Source of the DNA: Eudorina sp. 2006-703-Eu-15
Taxonomy: Eukaryota; Chlorophyta; Chlorophyceae; Chlamydomonadales; Volvocaceae
Assembly: GCA_003117195.1 (NCBI GenBank)
Contig: BDSI01000024.1
Coordinates: forward strand, 213,237-277,236
DNA length: 64,000 nt
Direction of reading: 5' to 3'
The position numbers and the translations under genes were made by a program. The stretch's first letter is position 1, and each line of letters begins with the position of its first letter. Of this stretch, positions 36,801-47,100 are shown in pieces. The notes beneath the pieces were generated by a model, which was not told the origin of the DNA, searched no databases, and saw only the letters and a list, made by a program, of their open reading frames with translations.

Positions 36801-39800
36801 AAAAGAAAACAGTATGCGAGAATGGCGGGGCGGCAGCGCGGCGCGGAAGAGGACGGGCCAGGCGAGGGAGAGCGGGATATGGGACGGGAATACGACATGT
36901 ACGGCACGTTCGACTCAAGAAGGGGGCGGAGGTGGCCGGGCAGGAGGCCTTGTGCTATGAAATGTAGGGAGCGATCCCCTCGACACCCCGCGACCGAGCA
37001 CCTAGGAAACGCACGGTTCTTCAGGCAGCTGCTGCGGCTGGTGGTGGTGGTGGTGGATGTCTGAGCGCCTGAATGGCTGGCGGGTTGAACACGATGGCAA
37101 TAAACAGTTGTGGTTGCGCTGTGGTTGGGGATGCGCCCGAACTTGCCTATTCACCTGGCTACCTGCCTCGCTGCCTCCCTACAATGCCGCCCCATCCCCC
37201 ACCCTCCTCAGATTGTTGCTCGTCAAGTACGGCTATCTCCGTATCTCGCTGCCGCCGTTCGCCGACCTGCGCCGGGAGGCGCTCAACGGCCGGCGGCAGC
37301 AGCTCAAAGCGGGACTGCAGACGCTGCCGGGGGTCGCCCTGGGGCTCGTGCCCGCGCCCGCGCCGCCCGCCACCGGCCCCAACGGCCCAGCTGGGCCCGG
37401 AGGGCCGGCCGCCCTGGCCGCGGGCGGCGTCGGTGGCCGCAGCATGGGCCGGTCACCCAGCATGCCGCCGCCGCGGCCGCCACCGCCTCGGCCCATGGAG
37501 TACCTGGAGCAGATGGGCTTCAAGGTATGACTCTTGAGGAGCCGCCGCGTGCCGCGTGCCCTGGGGCGCAGTCCAAGGGATGGGTGGATGGGGTGTGTTT
37601 GGGGCTGTGGAGTCGCCCGCTGACCGCCGCTAGCGCCGGTTAGATAGCGAGCGGGTCGTTGTGACCCATGGGTGGCTTTACAGCTGCATGTGCGCGGACA
37701 ACTCATGTCCTTCCCTCCCCGGCAGACCCTCACCAACCCGCGTACGGCGGCCATCCTGGGCAGCCTCAGCAGCAGCGGCGTCAACGGCGGCAGCACCGGC
37801 GGCGGCGGCAGCGGCGGCAGCACTCCCGACCTGCGCCGCGCCGCGACCGGCACCGCCGCCGCGACAGCAGCAGACGCACCGTCGCCGGATTACCCCGGGA
37901 CGGGCGGCCACAGCGGCAGCAGCACCAGCGGGCCGCCGGGGGCCAGCGTTGGCGGCGGCGCCAAAGGCACCGGGCTGTCAGTCTCTTCCCTGGCGCTTGC
38001 GGAGCGGTTGCGGCGGTTGGGCCTAACCGACAGTCCCGACAACACGGCCAAGGTCGGCGCCGGAGGCGCCGGTGCCGGGGTCAACAGCGGGAGCTTCCGT
38101 GCCAGCGCCCTGTGGCAGGTGAGGGGCTGGGGGCGGACTGGGCGGCGGTGTTGGCGGCACAGGGGTTTAGTCTTGCGTGTTGTCCTCTACTGCGTCTCCG
38201 TGTCAGCCTTGCCGGCCGAGGGTCGGGGTGTTTTTTCCGGTCATGCGGCCAGTGACCTTACCCTCGTCACATGCACGAATACACGCGCGCCCTGGTGAGT
38301 ACCGCATATTGGTGACTGCTTTGGTTTGGGTCGGGCGGGTTTCTCTCTAAACACGCACGCCCTCAACACGCCCTCAACACGCCCTCAACACGCCCTCAAC
38401 ACGCCCTCAACACGCCCTCAACACGCACGCACGTTGGCGACTCTTAACGGGGTGGCGGTCGGGGCGCTGGGCTCTAAGCGCTTGTGCGCCTCCCTCGCCT
38501 GTCGCCTCCCCTCCCCTCGCCTCCCCTCCCCTCGCCTCCCCTCCCCTCGCCTCCCCTCCCCTCGCCTCCCCGGGCAGTTTCTGGAGTCCACTGAGGATGA
38601 GGGCAACGCAGGAGGCGTGGACAGGCGGCGGTCGGGAGCCATGGAGACCGGCTGCAGCGGCGACATCGACACTGCCGCTGGCGGGGCCGGCGGCGGCGGC
38701 GCGGAGCCGAGCGCGACCGGCGACCTGCAGTGGGTTGCCAGTGGCGGCGGAAGCGGAAGCGGGTGTGGCGACGCGCTGCGCGCGCCGCCGAAGCCGTGCG
38801 TGATGCGCACCTCCCTGACGGGCTTCCGCCAGTACGGCAGCGGCGGCGTTTACGGCGTCGTCGGGCCCGTCGGCGTGGGCAGCCTGGGGTTGATCCAGAA
38901 GCCCGCCATGCGCACGAGCTTGTCGGTGGGTGCCGCAGGAACGGCGCGGGGCGGCTGCTTCGCGCATCCCATGCTGCCTGTATGTGTTATGGGTTTGTTA
39001 CCTAATGCCTGCCCATATGTGTTACCTAACGCCTGCATTACCACGTAACTGGTTTACCCGCTGCATTCAATCAACCGGCTGTAGACTATCCATCCGGGTC
39101 GGGTTGTTTCATTATCCCTGACCTGCTCCGCCCCCGCCCCCGCTGCCTCGCCCCGCAGGGCCTCCCCCTCATCTCCACGGGCAGTACCGCCGGTGGCGGC
39201 CCCAGCGGCGGCTCCTCACCCTTCCTGTCCCGCCGCGCCACCTTTCACCACGCGCCGGCCTTCCTCCGAACCGACCTCCTGTCCAGCTCTGACGACGCCG
39301 CGGCGGCGGCGGCGGCCGCGGCGGCGGCGCAATCCACATCCCCCGTCGGTGGTCCCGATGCCGACTCCCCGCGCTCGCTGCGCGCCGCGGCGCACTCACT
39401 TCCCACCCCCCTCAGCAGCGCCGCCGCCGCCGACGCGTCATCGCCCACCGCCGCCGCCGCCGCCGCTGCTGCTGCCGCCGGCTACCGCGGCATCGCAGTC
39501 AGCCTGCCGCAGCTCAGCTCCTGCGGCAGCCGCCCCGACAGTCCCGGCGGCGGTGGCGGCGGCGGCGGCTCGCCGAGGGCCACCCGCATGCGCACCAGTT
39601 TCAACGGGACTCCTATCCCGCCGTACGGCGACGCCCGCGGGGACCGCAGCTCGCGGGAGGGCACCGCCACACAGTCGCCGCAGCCGCACCCGAGGTCGCA
39701 ACCGCAGCCCCCGCAGCTGAACATGTACCCCACCAACTTCACCTCGGCGCTCGTTGCCGCCTCGCCGCGGAGCCGCCTCCGGGGCCCCACCTCCTCCAGG

Positions 39801-40187
39801 ACCCTGACGCCGCTGGAGCCGGCGATGGGCAGCAGCGGGGGCCCGGACGCGGCGGCGCCGGCGGGCGCGGCGGCGTCGGGGCCGGCGCCGGCGCAGCAGC
39901 AGACCCTACCGACGGCGGCGGCGGGGGTGCGCGCCTTCGGCGCCACCGGCGCCAACTCGGCGCTGTTCGGCGGCGCGGGCAGCGGCCGTAACTCTTGGAA
40001 GGAGCTGCCCGATGCGCTCAGTCGGATGCGGTCGAGCTGGGACGGCGCGGGGCCGCGGGCGCCCGGCGGGGGCCACGTGGTCAGCCGCGGCGGCACCGTC
40101 GGCGCGACGGCGCTGGCGCTGGCGGCGCTGGCGACCAACGCGCCGCAGGAGGGCCCGAGTCCGAGGCAGTACTTGCTGGTACCGTGA
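27889..40187 (+). CDS. Protein with three cyclic-nucleotide-binding domains, 22 exons
   Basis: Exons: 27889-27926, 28118-28175, 28482-28536, 28756-28816, 29106-29199, 29589-29789, 29965-30093, 30418-30694, 31049-31179, 31578-31932, 32378-32513, 32842-32976, 33486-33530, 33932-34329, 34708-34874, 35120-35191, 35477-35920, 35993-36270, 37212-37524, 37726-38118, 38578-38979, 39159-40187; 5211 nt, 1736 aa, all phases match. CNBD-1 (about 33-210): PFFAGVDLAVLQ, APGEVVLHAGELTDRMYVML, then phosphate cassette ALCEAALVVSGRRSDV with Glu106 and Arg115 at the canonical spacing. CNBD-2 (from about 213): LPAGSIIFEES...FVVLGGTVQV; cassette unclear. CNBD-3 (about 725-1000): VRQGQHVDALYVVLEGEVRL, then GPGGSFGESVLGYPED, which keeps Glu but not Arg. 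The last 650 residues are Gly/Ser/Ala-rich. No kinase, channel or membrane segment was seen, so it is probably a soluble cAMP/cGMP sensor or scaffold. Exon one is short and its ATG is chosen by phase. Confidence 0.88.
29092..29222 (+). repeat. 131-bp block identical to 62884-63014
   Basis: Covers the acceptor side, all of the 94-nt YVMLSGSCSVV exon and the first 23 bp of the next intron of CNBD-1. By eye it is identical base for base to the same position in the downstream CNBD-2 gene. Confidence 0.93.
31225..31270 (+). repeat. Short interspersed repeat in a CNBD-1 intron, copy A
   Basis: Shares ttaaattgaa and acccgggcacaccca, with a similar AC/GA-rich middle, with 36468-36508 in a later intron of the same gene. 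Confidence 0.55.
36468..36508 (+). repeat. Short interspersed repeat in a CNBD-1 intron, copy B
   Basis: Partner of 31225-31270; same ends, slightly shorter middle. Confidence 0.55.
38320..38356 (-). repeat. Short interspersed repeat (CCCGCCCGACCCAAACC core)
   Basis: On the minus strand it carries cccgcccgacccaaacca after an AG-rich lead. The same core is on the plus strand at 40317-40357 in the 3' UTR of the same gene, and a looser match is at 14941-14972 in the BTB gene. Confidence 0.55.
38359..38424. repeat. 11-bp tandem repeat in a CNBD-1 intron
   Basis: Six copies of gccctcaacac, directly after the interspersed repeat at 38320-38356. Confidence 0.92.
38506..38565. repeat. 15-bp pyrimidine tandem repeat just before a splice acceptor
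   Basis: Four perfect copies of ctcccctcccctcgc, ending 12 bp before the acceptor of the exon at 38578. It acts as an enlarged polypyrimidine tract. Confidence 0.93.
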
Positions 40188-40316
40188 GCCGGTAAGCCCC
40201 GAACGCCCGTGGGAGGAAGCGGGGCCACCGAATGCGCGGCGCCCGGGCTGAGGGTGGAGGCGGATGGCGGAGGCCGCCGGGAAGTGGCGGATTGCGTGCA
40301 GCTGGGACGAGGAGCA

Positions 40317-40357
40317 GTGTGTTCAATGAAAAGCCCGCCCGACCCAAACCAGTTACC
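40317..40357 (+). repeat. Short interspersed repeat in the CNBD-1 3' UTR
   Basis: Contains gtgttcaatgaaaagcccgc followed by ccgacccaaacc; opposite orientation to 38320-38356. Confidence 0.55.
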
Positions 40358-40555
40358 AGCATACTCACCAGGAGCGGTGTGTGTCCGTGGGGGGGGGGAG
40401 ATGGTGTTGTGCTTGTGGGGATGGAGGGGGTGGCGGCGGGGAGTGGTTCATCTTTCCTGGGGGAGCCGGGTTGCGGGTGCAGGCGCCGGGCGCTGATTGG
40501 GGTTGTCTGGGACTGTCGTGACCTCGCAGGTCAGCAGGATTTGTCTGGCTGACAA

Positions 40556-40560
40556 TGTAA
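40556..40560 (+). terminator. TGTAA polyadenylation motif of CNBD-1
   Basis: TGTAA 369 bp after the stop codon at 40187, the usual volvocine polyadenylation motif at a normal 3' UTR length. Confidence 0.6.
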
Positions 40561-41124
40561 GAAGACAATGGCGACGAGGCACAGCAGTAGCGGCAGTAGG
40601 CGGTAGCTGGGCGGTAGCCAACAAAAACAGCGTCGGTGCGATGCATGTCATCAGGACATTGCCGTGGCGCCGTTACTACATGGAGAGGGTGGTTGGGCAT
40701 GCAGAGGTGCCAATGACGGGCGGTCCGCTGCTGCCGTCCCCGTGGCCCCACAGACATGGAGGCCGGGTGGAGTTGTGTTAAGCAGCTGGCGGCCACGTTA
40801 TGGTTTTATTGTTTCCGTCTATCCCGGTATGGCAGCTCTCGCCTTCAGTGCGGCTGCGGAGCAGGAGGGCAGACCACCAGACCACCAGGCGCTTCTTGAG
40901 TATTTATTCTTCTACCACCTGCAGTGCAGGAGGGCACAATACAGTGTTTACACTTGCGGCGCCGTTGTGTGCGCGGCGGAGGGTGCCGATGCGATGGGCT
41001 TCGCCGGCCGCTGCTGCGTTTTTGAAAGCGGCCCCTCCCGCCCGACCCACGCGAACCCACCGCTGTGTGTTTCCGGGTGTTCCCAGGCAGGTGGCCACTC
41101 TGCAGGACCACCTGGACGAGGTGT

Positions 41125-41199
41125 CACCCGGGGTTGTGCCACCCGGGGTTGCGCCACCCGGGGTTGCGCCACCCGGGGTTGCGCCACCCGGGGTTGTGC
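41125..41199. repeat. 15-bp tandem repeat, five copies
   Basis: Unit cacccggggttgtgc, alternating ttgtgc and ttgcgc versions. It makes a repetitive open frame in several phases, which should not be read as coding evidence. Confidence 0.9.
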
Positions 41200-44138
41200 C
41201 AAGGGGCGCTGTGTAGGTGATTCGGACTGTGGGAGAGTTGTAGCGGCGCACGTGGAGAGGAATGAGAGCGAGAGGTTGTTTGAAGAAGCAGAGAGGTCCG
41301 ATCCGAAGAGGGTGATGATAACTATGATGCGAACGTTGGCGCTGGGCGCAAAGGCCGAGCTATCGAGGGCGCAGGGGCCAGGACCGGTGAGGTCCGTGCA
41401 GCTTACACTCAGCTGCTATCAGAATTCGAATGGTTGTGGGGGTCCGCACTGTCCTGGTTTGTGCTCCGAAGAAAAGGGGCCCCGTACATCTGAGACGGGG
41501 CAGGAGCTCGTACACGTGTTGCATTCCGCCCATCGTGGTCTGGATGCCGTACGAGCGTTGAGTGCGCACGCCGGGTTACTGTACCTATCGCCGTCGCGAC
41601 TCATCTTCCCTGTTGTTGTTATAGTGATGTTTTGGCTTGCGGTGCTTACAGCAAAGCTCCGCCACCCGCGCGCGCTGTGATTCGTCTAATCCAGACCTTT
41701 CATCGTTACAACCTCATTCCACGGCCGCCTGTGTGGCTCGTTTGCTGTCGTCATGCATCGTCATGAGGCGGGATGGTACGACAGCGTGGAAGACAGACCC
41801 AGGGGGCCCTATCCTGTTCCCCTTCGCATCTGCATCTTTGGATCGCCGTACATGCTGCTGCTGCTGCTGTACGGCGCTCACTCGCTGTGCCCCCTCGGGT
41901 ACCCGCATCAGGGGATATTTGCTTTGTACGATTAAGGGTACTGTTAGTTATCGCAGTCATTGCTTTATTCCTGATGAGGCTTCCGCTCGTTTTTATTGCG
42001 CCGTTTTTTTTACTGACCGGCGGACTTTTTAGATTCTTTGCCGAATGACAACACGCCGCACCACATGGACGAAGTAGCTTGCCCGGAAGGTGACAGTGCT
42101 GCGCGGCGTAGGTTTGGGTGTTTATGCCGTACGCATTCCGTGCGGGCCCTTCGTGCGTGCAGCGGCCTAGGGATGACGCCCGCGAGAGCGGGTCGTAGAC
42201 CTGCCGTCCCTGCCGTACCACCTACACGGCGTACGGACAATCACTGTTCCTAGGCATGCGGCGTCTGTCTGTTGCCTGTTGCATTTCCTCTCCGCGCATA
42301 GGGACCTCAGTTCCTGGACGCCATCTCACGATGTAGTGTGGGTTGTGGGATGACCTATTTGCCTGTTGTCATTTGCTACCGTACACTTGGACATTACCTG
42401 GATGCGAACATGAGGAAGACCGCTCGTCTCTCTTGTGATCTCCCACCAAAGCGCGTCGAACAGACCTGCGTCGCCGCACCCGGCTGTGTGGTTGAGCGCG
42501 GCGTGCTGGATGCTTGGTAACGGCGGCAGCAGTGGCGACGACGGTGCGGTGCGGTCGGTGCCAGCACGCGGCGGCGTGGAGGTTCGGGTCAGTCGGGTGG
42601 TGATGCCGCTGTGAAGCTGCAAGTCATGACCGGAACGCGGCATCAGTGACTGCTGGCGATGATGGCGTTGCTTGAAGCCCAGCTACCTAGCTACCGGTTT
42701 TGTTTCTCGGCTCAGTAGGATGGTTAGGTACGAGTCGGAAGGGTTGCGACGTTCTCGACGCACCAGACCCCGGGCTGTTGGGCTCATGGGTCAATGGTCC
42801 AATGGTCAACGGTCAATTAGTGCGATGTCTCAGACTTCACTGCACGCGTGTATCCGTATCCGTACCGGTACACATCCGTACGTACAGAGAATATTTGACG
42901 TGATGTACCTCGTACGGTACTTCATATACGTGGGTCCGATTCGCCGCGGTAGGATGGAACCTTGGTCCAGCGCCTGTTCGAGGATGTGGGAAATGCCGAC
43001 TCGACAGTCGCCGTGTGGCTTCATGTCGCGCCTTATCGCAATGCATGGCATATTCGGTGTGCCATACAGGGTTGGGCCTGTGCACCGTTCTGCGGGTTCC
43101 TGCCGCCCCGACTGCCAGTGTGTTAGACTGTTGATCCGGTGAGGTGTACCTCACCTTTGACTGGGGCGACCACTGTCGCCTGGCACAGGGGGGGTGGAGG
43201 CTAAGGCCACCAGGGGGCATGGACAGGAAAACCGTTGGGATTCACATGCAACAGCAGCTCCGCACCGCACCTGCGGTAGAAAGGCACTCAATTCATAACT
43301 TAAGGACACACGGCGCCGCGCTGGGAACACATCGCGGCCAGCCCCTTATCCTCGTGCGCTTCGAAGGCGCAGCGGCTCTGTCCTTCCAGCCAACCGTATA
43401 GTCCACCTCCACAGTCCGAGACTCCTCGTGATTCATGTTGGCACACGGCTAATTCACGCATGAGGTCGTCGCCGCCGCGGCGGTGGTTTCCGCGCCACGA
43501 CCTACCACCCACCACATGGCACCCATCCGCTGGTCTGTGAGCTGCAGCTCGCAGCACATGGGACATAACACCTGGAGCTGGGGCGGGCAAATCCTAGCCC
43601 TCAACACCACCCCGAACCTCCCACACATCAAGTTTGAGATCGCGCGGCCACGGCGCCCGTGCAACTCTTTGAGACCACACCCGGCCTCCCTCCGCATAGC
43701 AAGATGTTCACCCGTGTGGAGCCGCATCACGGCCCCCACACTGCGCCAACGCCTCCGAACTCACCACTGCACCGCGAGCTGACCTGGTCGGGACCTGCAA
43801 AATTCGAGGCCACGTCGCAACGCTACCCCCTTAGTCTCCAGTCTCCACCAAGCGGGGGCTCCTGGGGGCTCTTCGGGTGCTTAGGACATCGACATAACGT
43901 AACCTCCCTCCCAAGCAGCGGCCGCGTCAACTGCCGCACAACTCGAAATGCCCAAGGGTACCTGGCCCATCGATGAACCCCGCCCGCGCGTCGCTCCCGC
44001 CTCTTACCGCGGCCTTGGCCCGCGCGTCGGTGGCCGACCGGTCCTCGACATTCCCACAGTGCGCGGCGACCCCTTGTGCAACGACCGTGCGCTGCAGCTG
44101 CGGGCTGCGGCCTGCGGCCGCGCTCGCGTGTCACGAGG

Positions 44139-47100
44139 TCAGCCGAGTGCTCCCCACACCAGATAGTGGAGGTGCTGCGGCACCTGCGCCTGTTCCAGCC
44201 CTTTGTCGTCCTCCATGCGCGCCGTCAGCCGGCGCTCCTCATCACTGATCGGCAGCACCCGCACCTCCACCACCTGGCCATCCCTGGGCAGCGCGATCCT
44301 GGACGGCGCAACCTGCCACACCTGGCCGTACACGGAGTGCACCCTGCGGCCACGGACCACCGCAGGGCGGCAGTGCCGTTCGTGATAGAGCGGGCGAGTG
44401 AGTGAGGGAGGGAGCTGCGCACAAAGTGCGCGCGCAAGCGCGTGCGCGCGTTCCGCGGCGCCCACCTTATGGCGGTGATGTAGAGTCGCTCCATGGCCCG
44501 GGTGACGGCCACGTGTGCCAGCCGCCGCTCCTCCTGCGGCCGGCCACGGGGGGCGGGCACGGGGCACGGGCAGGGATGCGAACGGGACCGAGCGCAAGTG
44601 GCGTGGAATGGCCTCCTAGGCCGTGCCTCTCCAGCTCCTACATATATCCAGACATAGAGACAGGGCAGCGCGGTGCCATAAACATAACCCCACGCAGCTA
44701 TGGAACACACGCCAGAGCAGAGTCAGCCACAGCGCCGTGTGTTGCTCCGCCCTGGCGATTTTGCTTAGCAATCCCTCCGCCCCACACGGCGCCGCCCTGT
44801 CTACTGGCACGGGCGCCAGGCGGGCGGGCCAAGCGGGGCCAAGCTGCTGCTATCCTCAGTAAGGAATCAGCAGCGGAATGACGTACCCATCCACACATCC
44901 ACCGTCGCACCCACCCGCGCGTGCTCCTCCGCGTCCTCCCGCCGCAGTTGCTCCTGCTCCTCGGGGGGCATGTCCTGCAGCCGCTCGGTCGCCTCGCGGT
45001 CCAGTCGGGGCACTGTGGGCAGGTAGCCGTCACACCACCGCGCCACGAACACCACGGGCCACTCCAGGCCCTTGGCGGCGTGGATGGTGCTGATCGTGAC
45101 GGCAGCTCGCTTGGCGCGCTTGGCGGCGGCGGCCGCGCTGTCGACGCCGCCAGAGGCCACTTCCCTACCTCCAGAGGATGTGTGAGGATGTGTGAGGATG
45201 TGTGAGGATGTGTGAGGAAAGGGTGCGGCACCGGCTGGCTCGGCGTCGACTGTGTCATGGTACGGACGAACAACATTTTGTATTGCAGTGTGCGGTGAGG
45301 AGGCTACGGCTGTCGCCACTGTCGTTGAGTTCGACGACAACCGAAGACCCCGCGTGAGAGGGAGGCCCTCACACGCGTGGGAGGCCCGCACAGCTGATGC
45401 GACAGCATCCCTGGGCCGATGCATTTTGCTTCCGGCCCTGACACACACACCCTGGCCGTCGCGTGTCCTGCTTCATTATTCTCTTCACCCCCGAACCCCC
45501 CGTGCACGTGTGTCAGACAGCACCGAGCGATACGCCAACATCCTGGGGGCGATTTCACTTCCGTTCCGGCCGACAAACACCCCCGCTGGCCGGCGTGTCC
45601 TGCTTTACCACTCTCCTCTTAACCCCGAGCCCGCTGCGTGGTGTGTGGTGTGCGACTCTGTTGCTGCATCGCTGCCTGCCCTGGTCGACAGGTCTGCAGG
45701 TCGGGGCCCCACCTGTCGGACAGGGAGACGTGCGCCAGGAAGTCCCGCAGCACCAGCGGCCCCCGGCGGTGCTCCGCGTACATGAGCTCCATCACGTGGG
45801 GCATCAGCAGTGGCATGCCCGTGTACGGGGACACACGGCCCAGGGCCGCCTGCGCGATGGGCGAGGGAGGCGGAGCGACAGGGGGGCAGGAAGAGGGAGA
45901 GGGAGAGAGCGAGGGAGACGGGGGGAGGCGGGGTAGGAAAAAAGGATGGCAGCGACAAAGAGCGGCCGGACCCCTGGAGCACACGAGCGCGCAGAGCAGC
46001 TTGCACCTTTTGAGGCAACCACTAGGGTTGGCTTGCACTTTAATGCAAATCAAGACAGCGAATGCGGAAAAGACCAACAGACCGAAAACCAAAACCGCCG
46101 ATGGCGGGATGGAGGACGACGCAGGAGCCGGCGGGACCGGGTCTCCCTCCCTCATTCAGTCGATCGCCCCGGCAGTACGGCGCGTACCTGCACCTGCTCG
46201 CCGGTGAACGATGACAGGATCGCGTGGGTTGCGATCTGAAACAGCTCCGGAACCTGGTGGGGCTCGGAAACGGCGGGCGCGCTGTCGTGTTGCGCCTGCG
46301 CCTGCGCCTGTTGCTGCCCTTGTAGCGCTGGCGGTGGCGCCCCAGCCGCCGCGGCCGCTGGTTGCTGTGCCTGCTGTGGTGCTTGCTGCTGCTGCTGTGC
46401 GGTCTCCTGCGGCGCTTGCTGCTCGCTGGGCACTTTCCACTTGGACACGAACAGCTGCGCCTCCTGTGGCAGGAGAAACAAGCGGCGCGGCGCAATGCCG
46501 AAGCCATTTGGCGGGGAAGGGACGAGGCAGTCGGACATCGAATGTCAAACCATGCCCCCGGTCCTTAACGCCCTCCATATCCCCCAATCGCGTACACATC
46601 GGCTTCGCCCCGCACCGCATGGGTGAACCCATCCACTGCCCTGCTTCCACGCCCTGCGTTTCGCCCGATACCAGACGTCTGCTTCCGTGATGCGGCGGGA
46701 ACGCGGTCCTCCCATCCTCAAGCCGTTATGATATTTACCGGCCAGCCGGATCCGGCTGCCTGGCACACCGGCGACTTTGCCTACCTTGCCCTTGCCCAGC
46801 ATCATGAATGAATGAATGAACGTTACAGCGGACCCCAAAGGGATCACCAGCATCATAGTGAACCAAAATCGCCGGTGTGCCAGCGACTTTGATTCACTAC
46901 GATAGTGGTGGTAGGTAGGCAGCTACCGCAAGACCGCAGGAGGACAGCAATGCGCACCCCTCACTCCAAAAGCGGCCCTGCCGGGCTTCTCAACGCCCCT
47001 CCCCTCACCTCAATATTTCTACCAATATCCGGCATCCCTCCCCACACCTTGAACAGGCTCCTCAGGCCCAGGACTTTGGCAGCGGACGCCTCCAGGTTCT

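Larger units (their letters stand above)
40188..44138. other. Convergent intergenic region, CNBD-1 and helicase 3' ends
   Basis: The first 370 bp are the CNBD-1 3' UTR. The remainder has several frames above 100 codons on both strands, but none shows splice-consistent exons, a recognisable motif or biased composition. It holds a 15-bp repeat array. No TGTAA close to the helicase stop was seen on the minus strand. Confidence 0.5.

Noticed and set aside
41125..41199. Regularly spaced direct repeats resembling a CRISPR array
   Set aside because: Units are directly adjacent with no spacers; it is a minisatellite in a eukaryotic genome.
40664..41680. 338-codon plus-strand ORF after the CNBD-1 polyadenylation motif
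   Set aside because: Composition drifts, it contains a 15-bp tandem array, and no motif or splice-consistent extension was seen.
43300..43980. A possible Cys-containing minus-strand ORF (CPMCCELQLTDQ)
   Set aside because: No second metal-binding half, no splice support and no recognised family, so it was not called.
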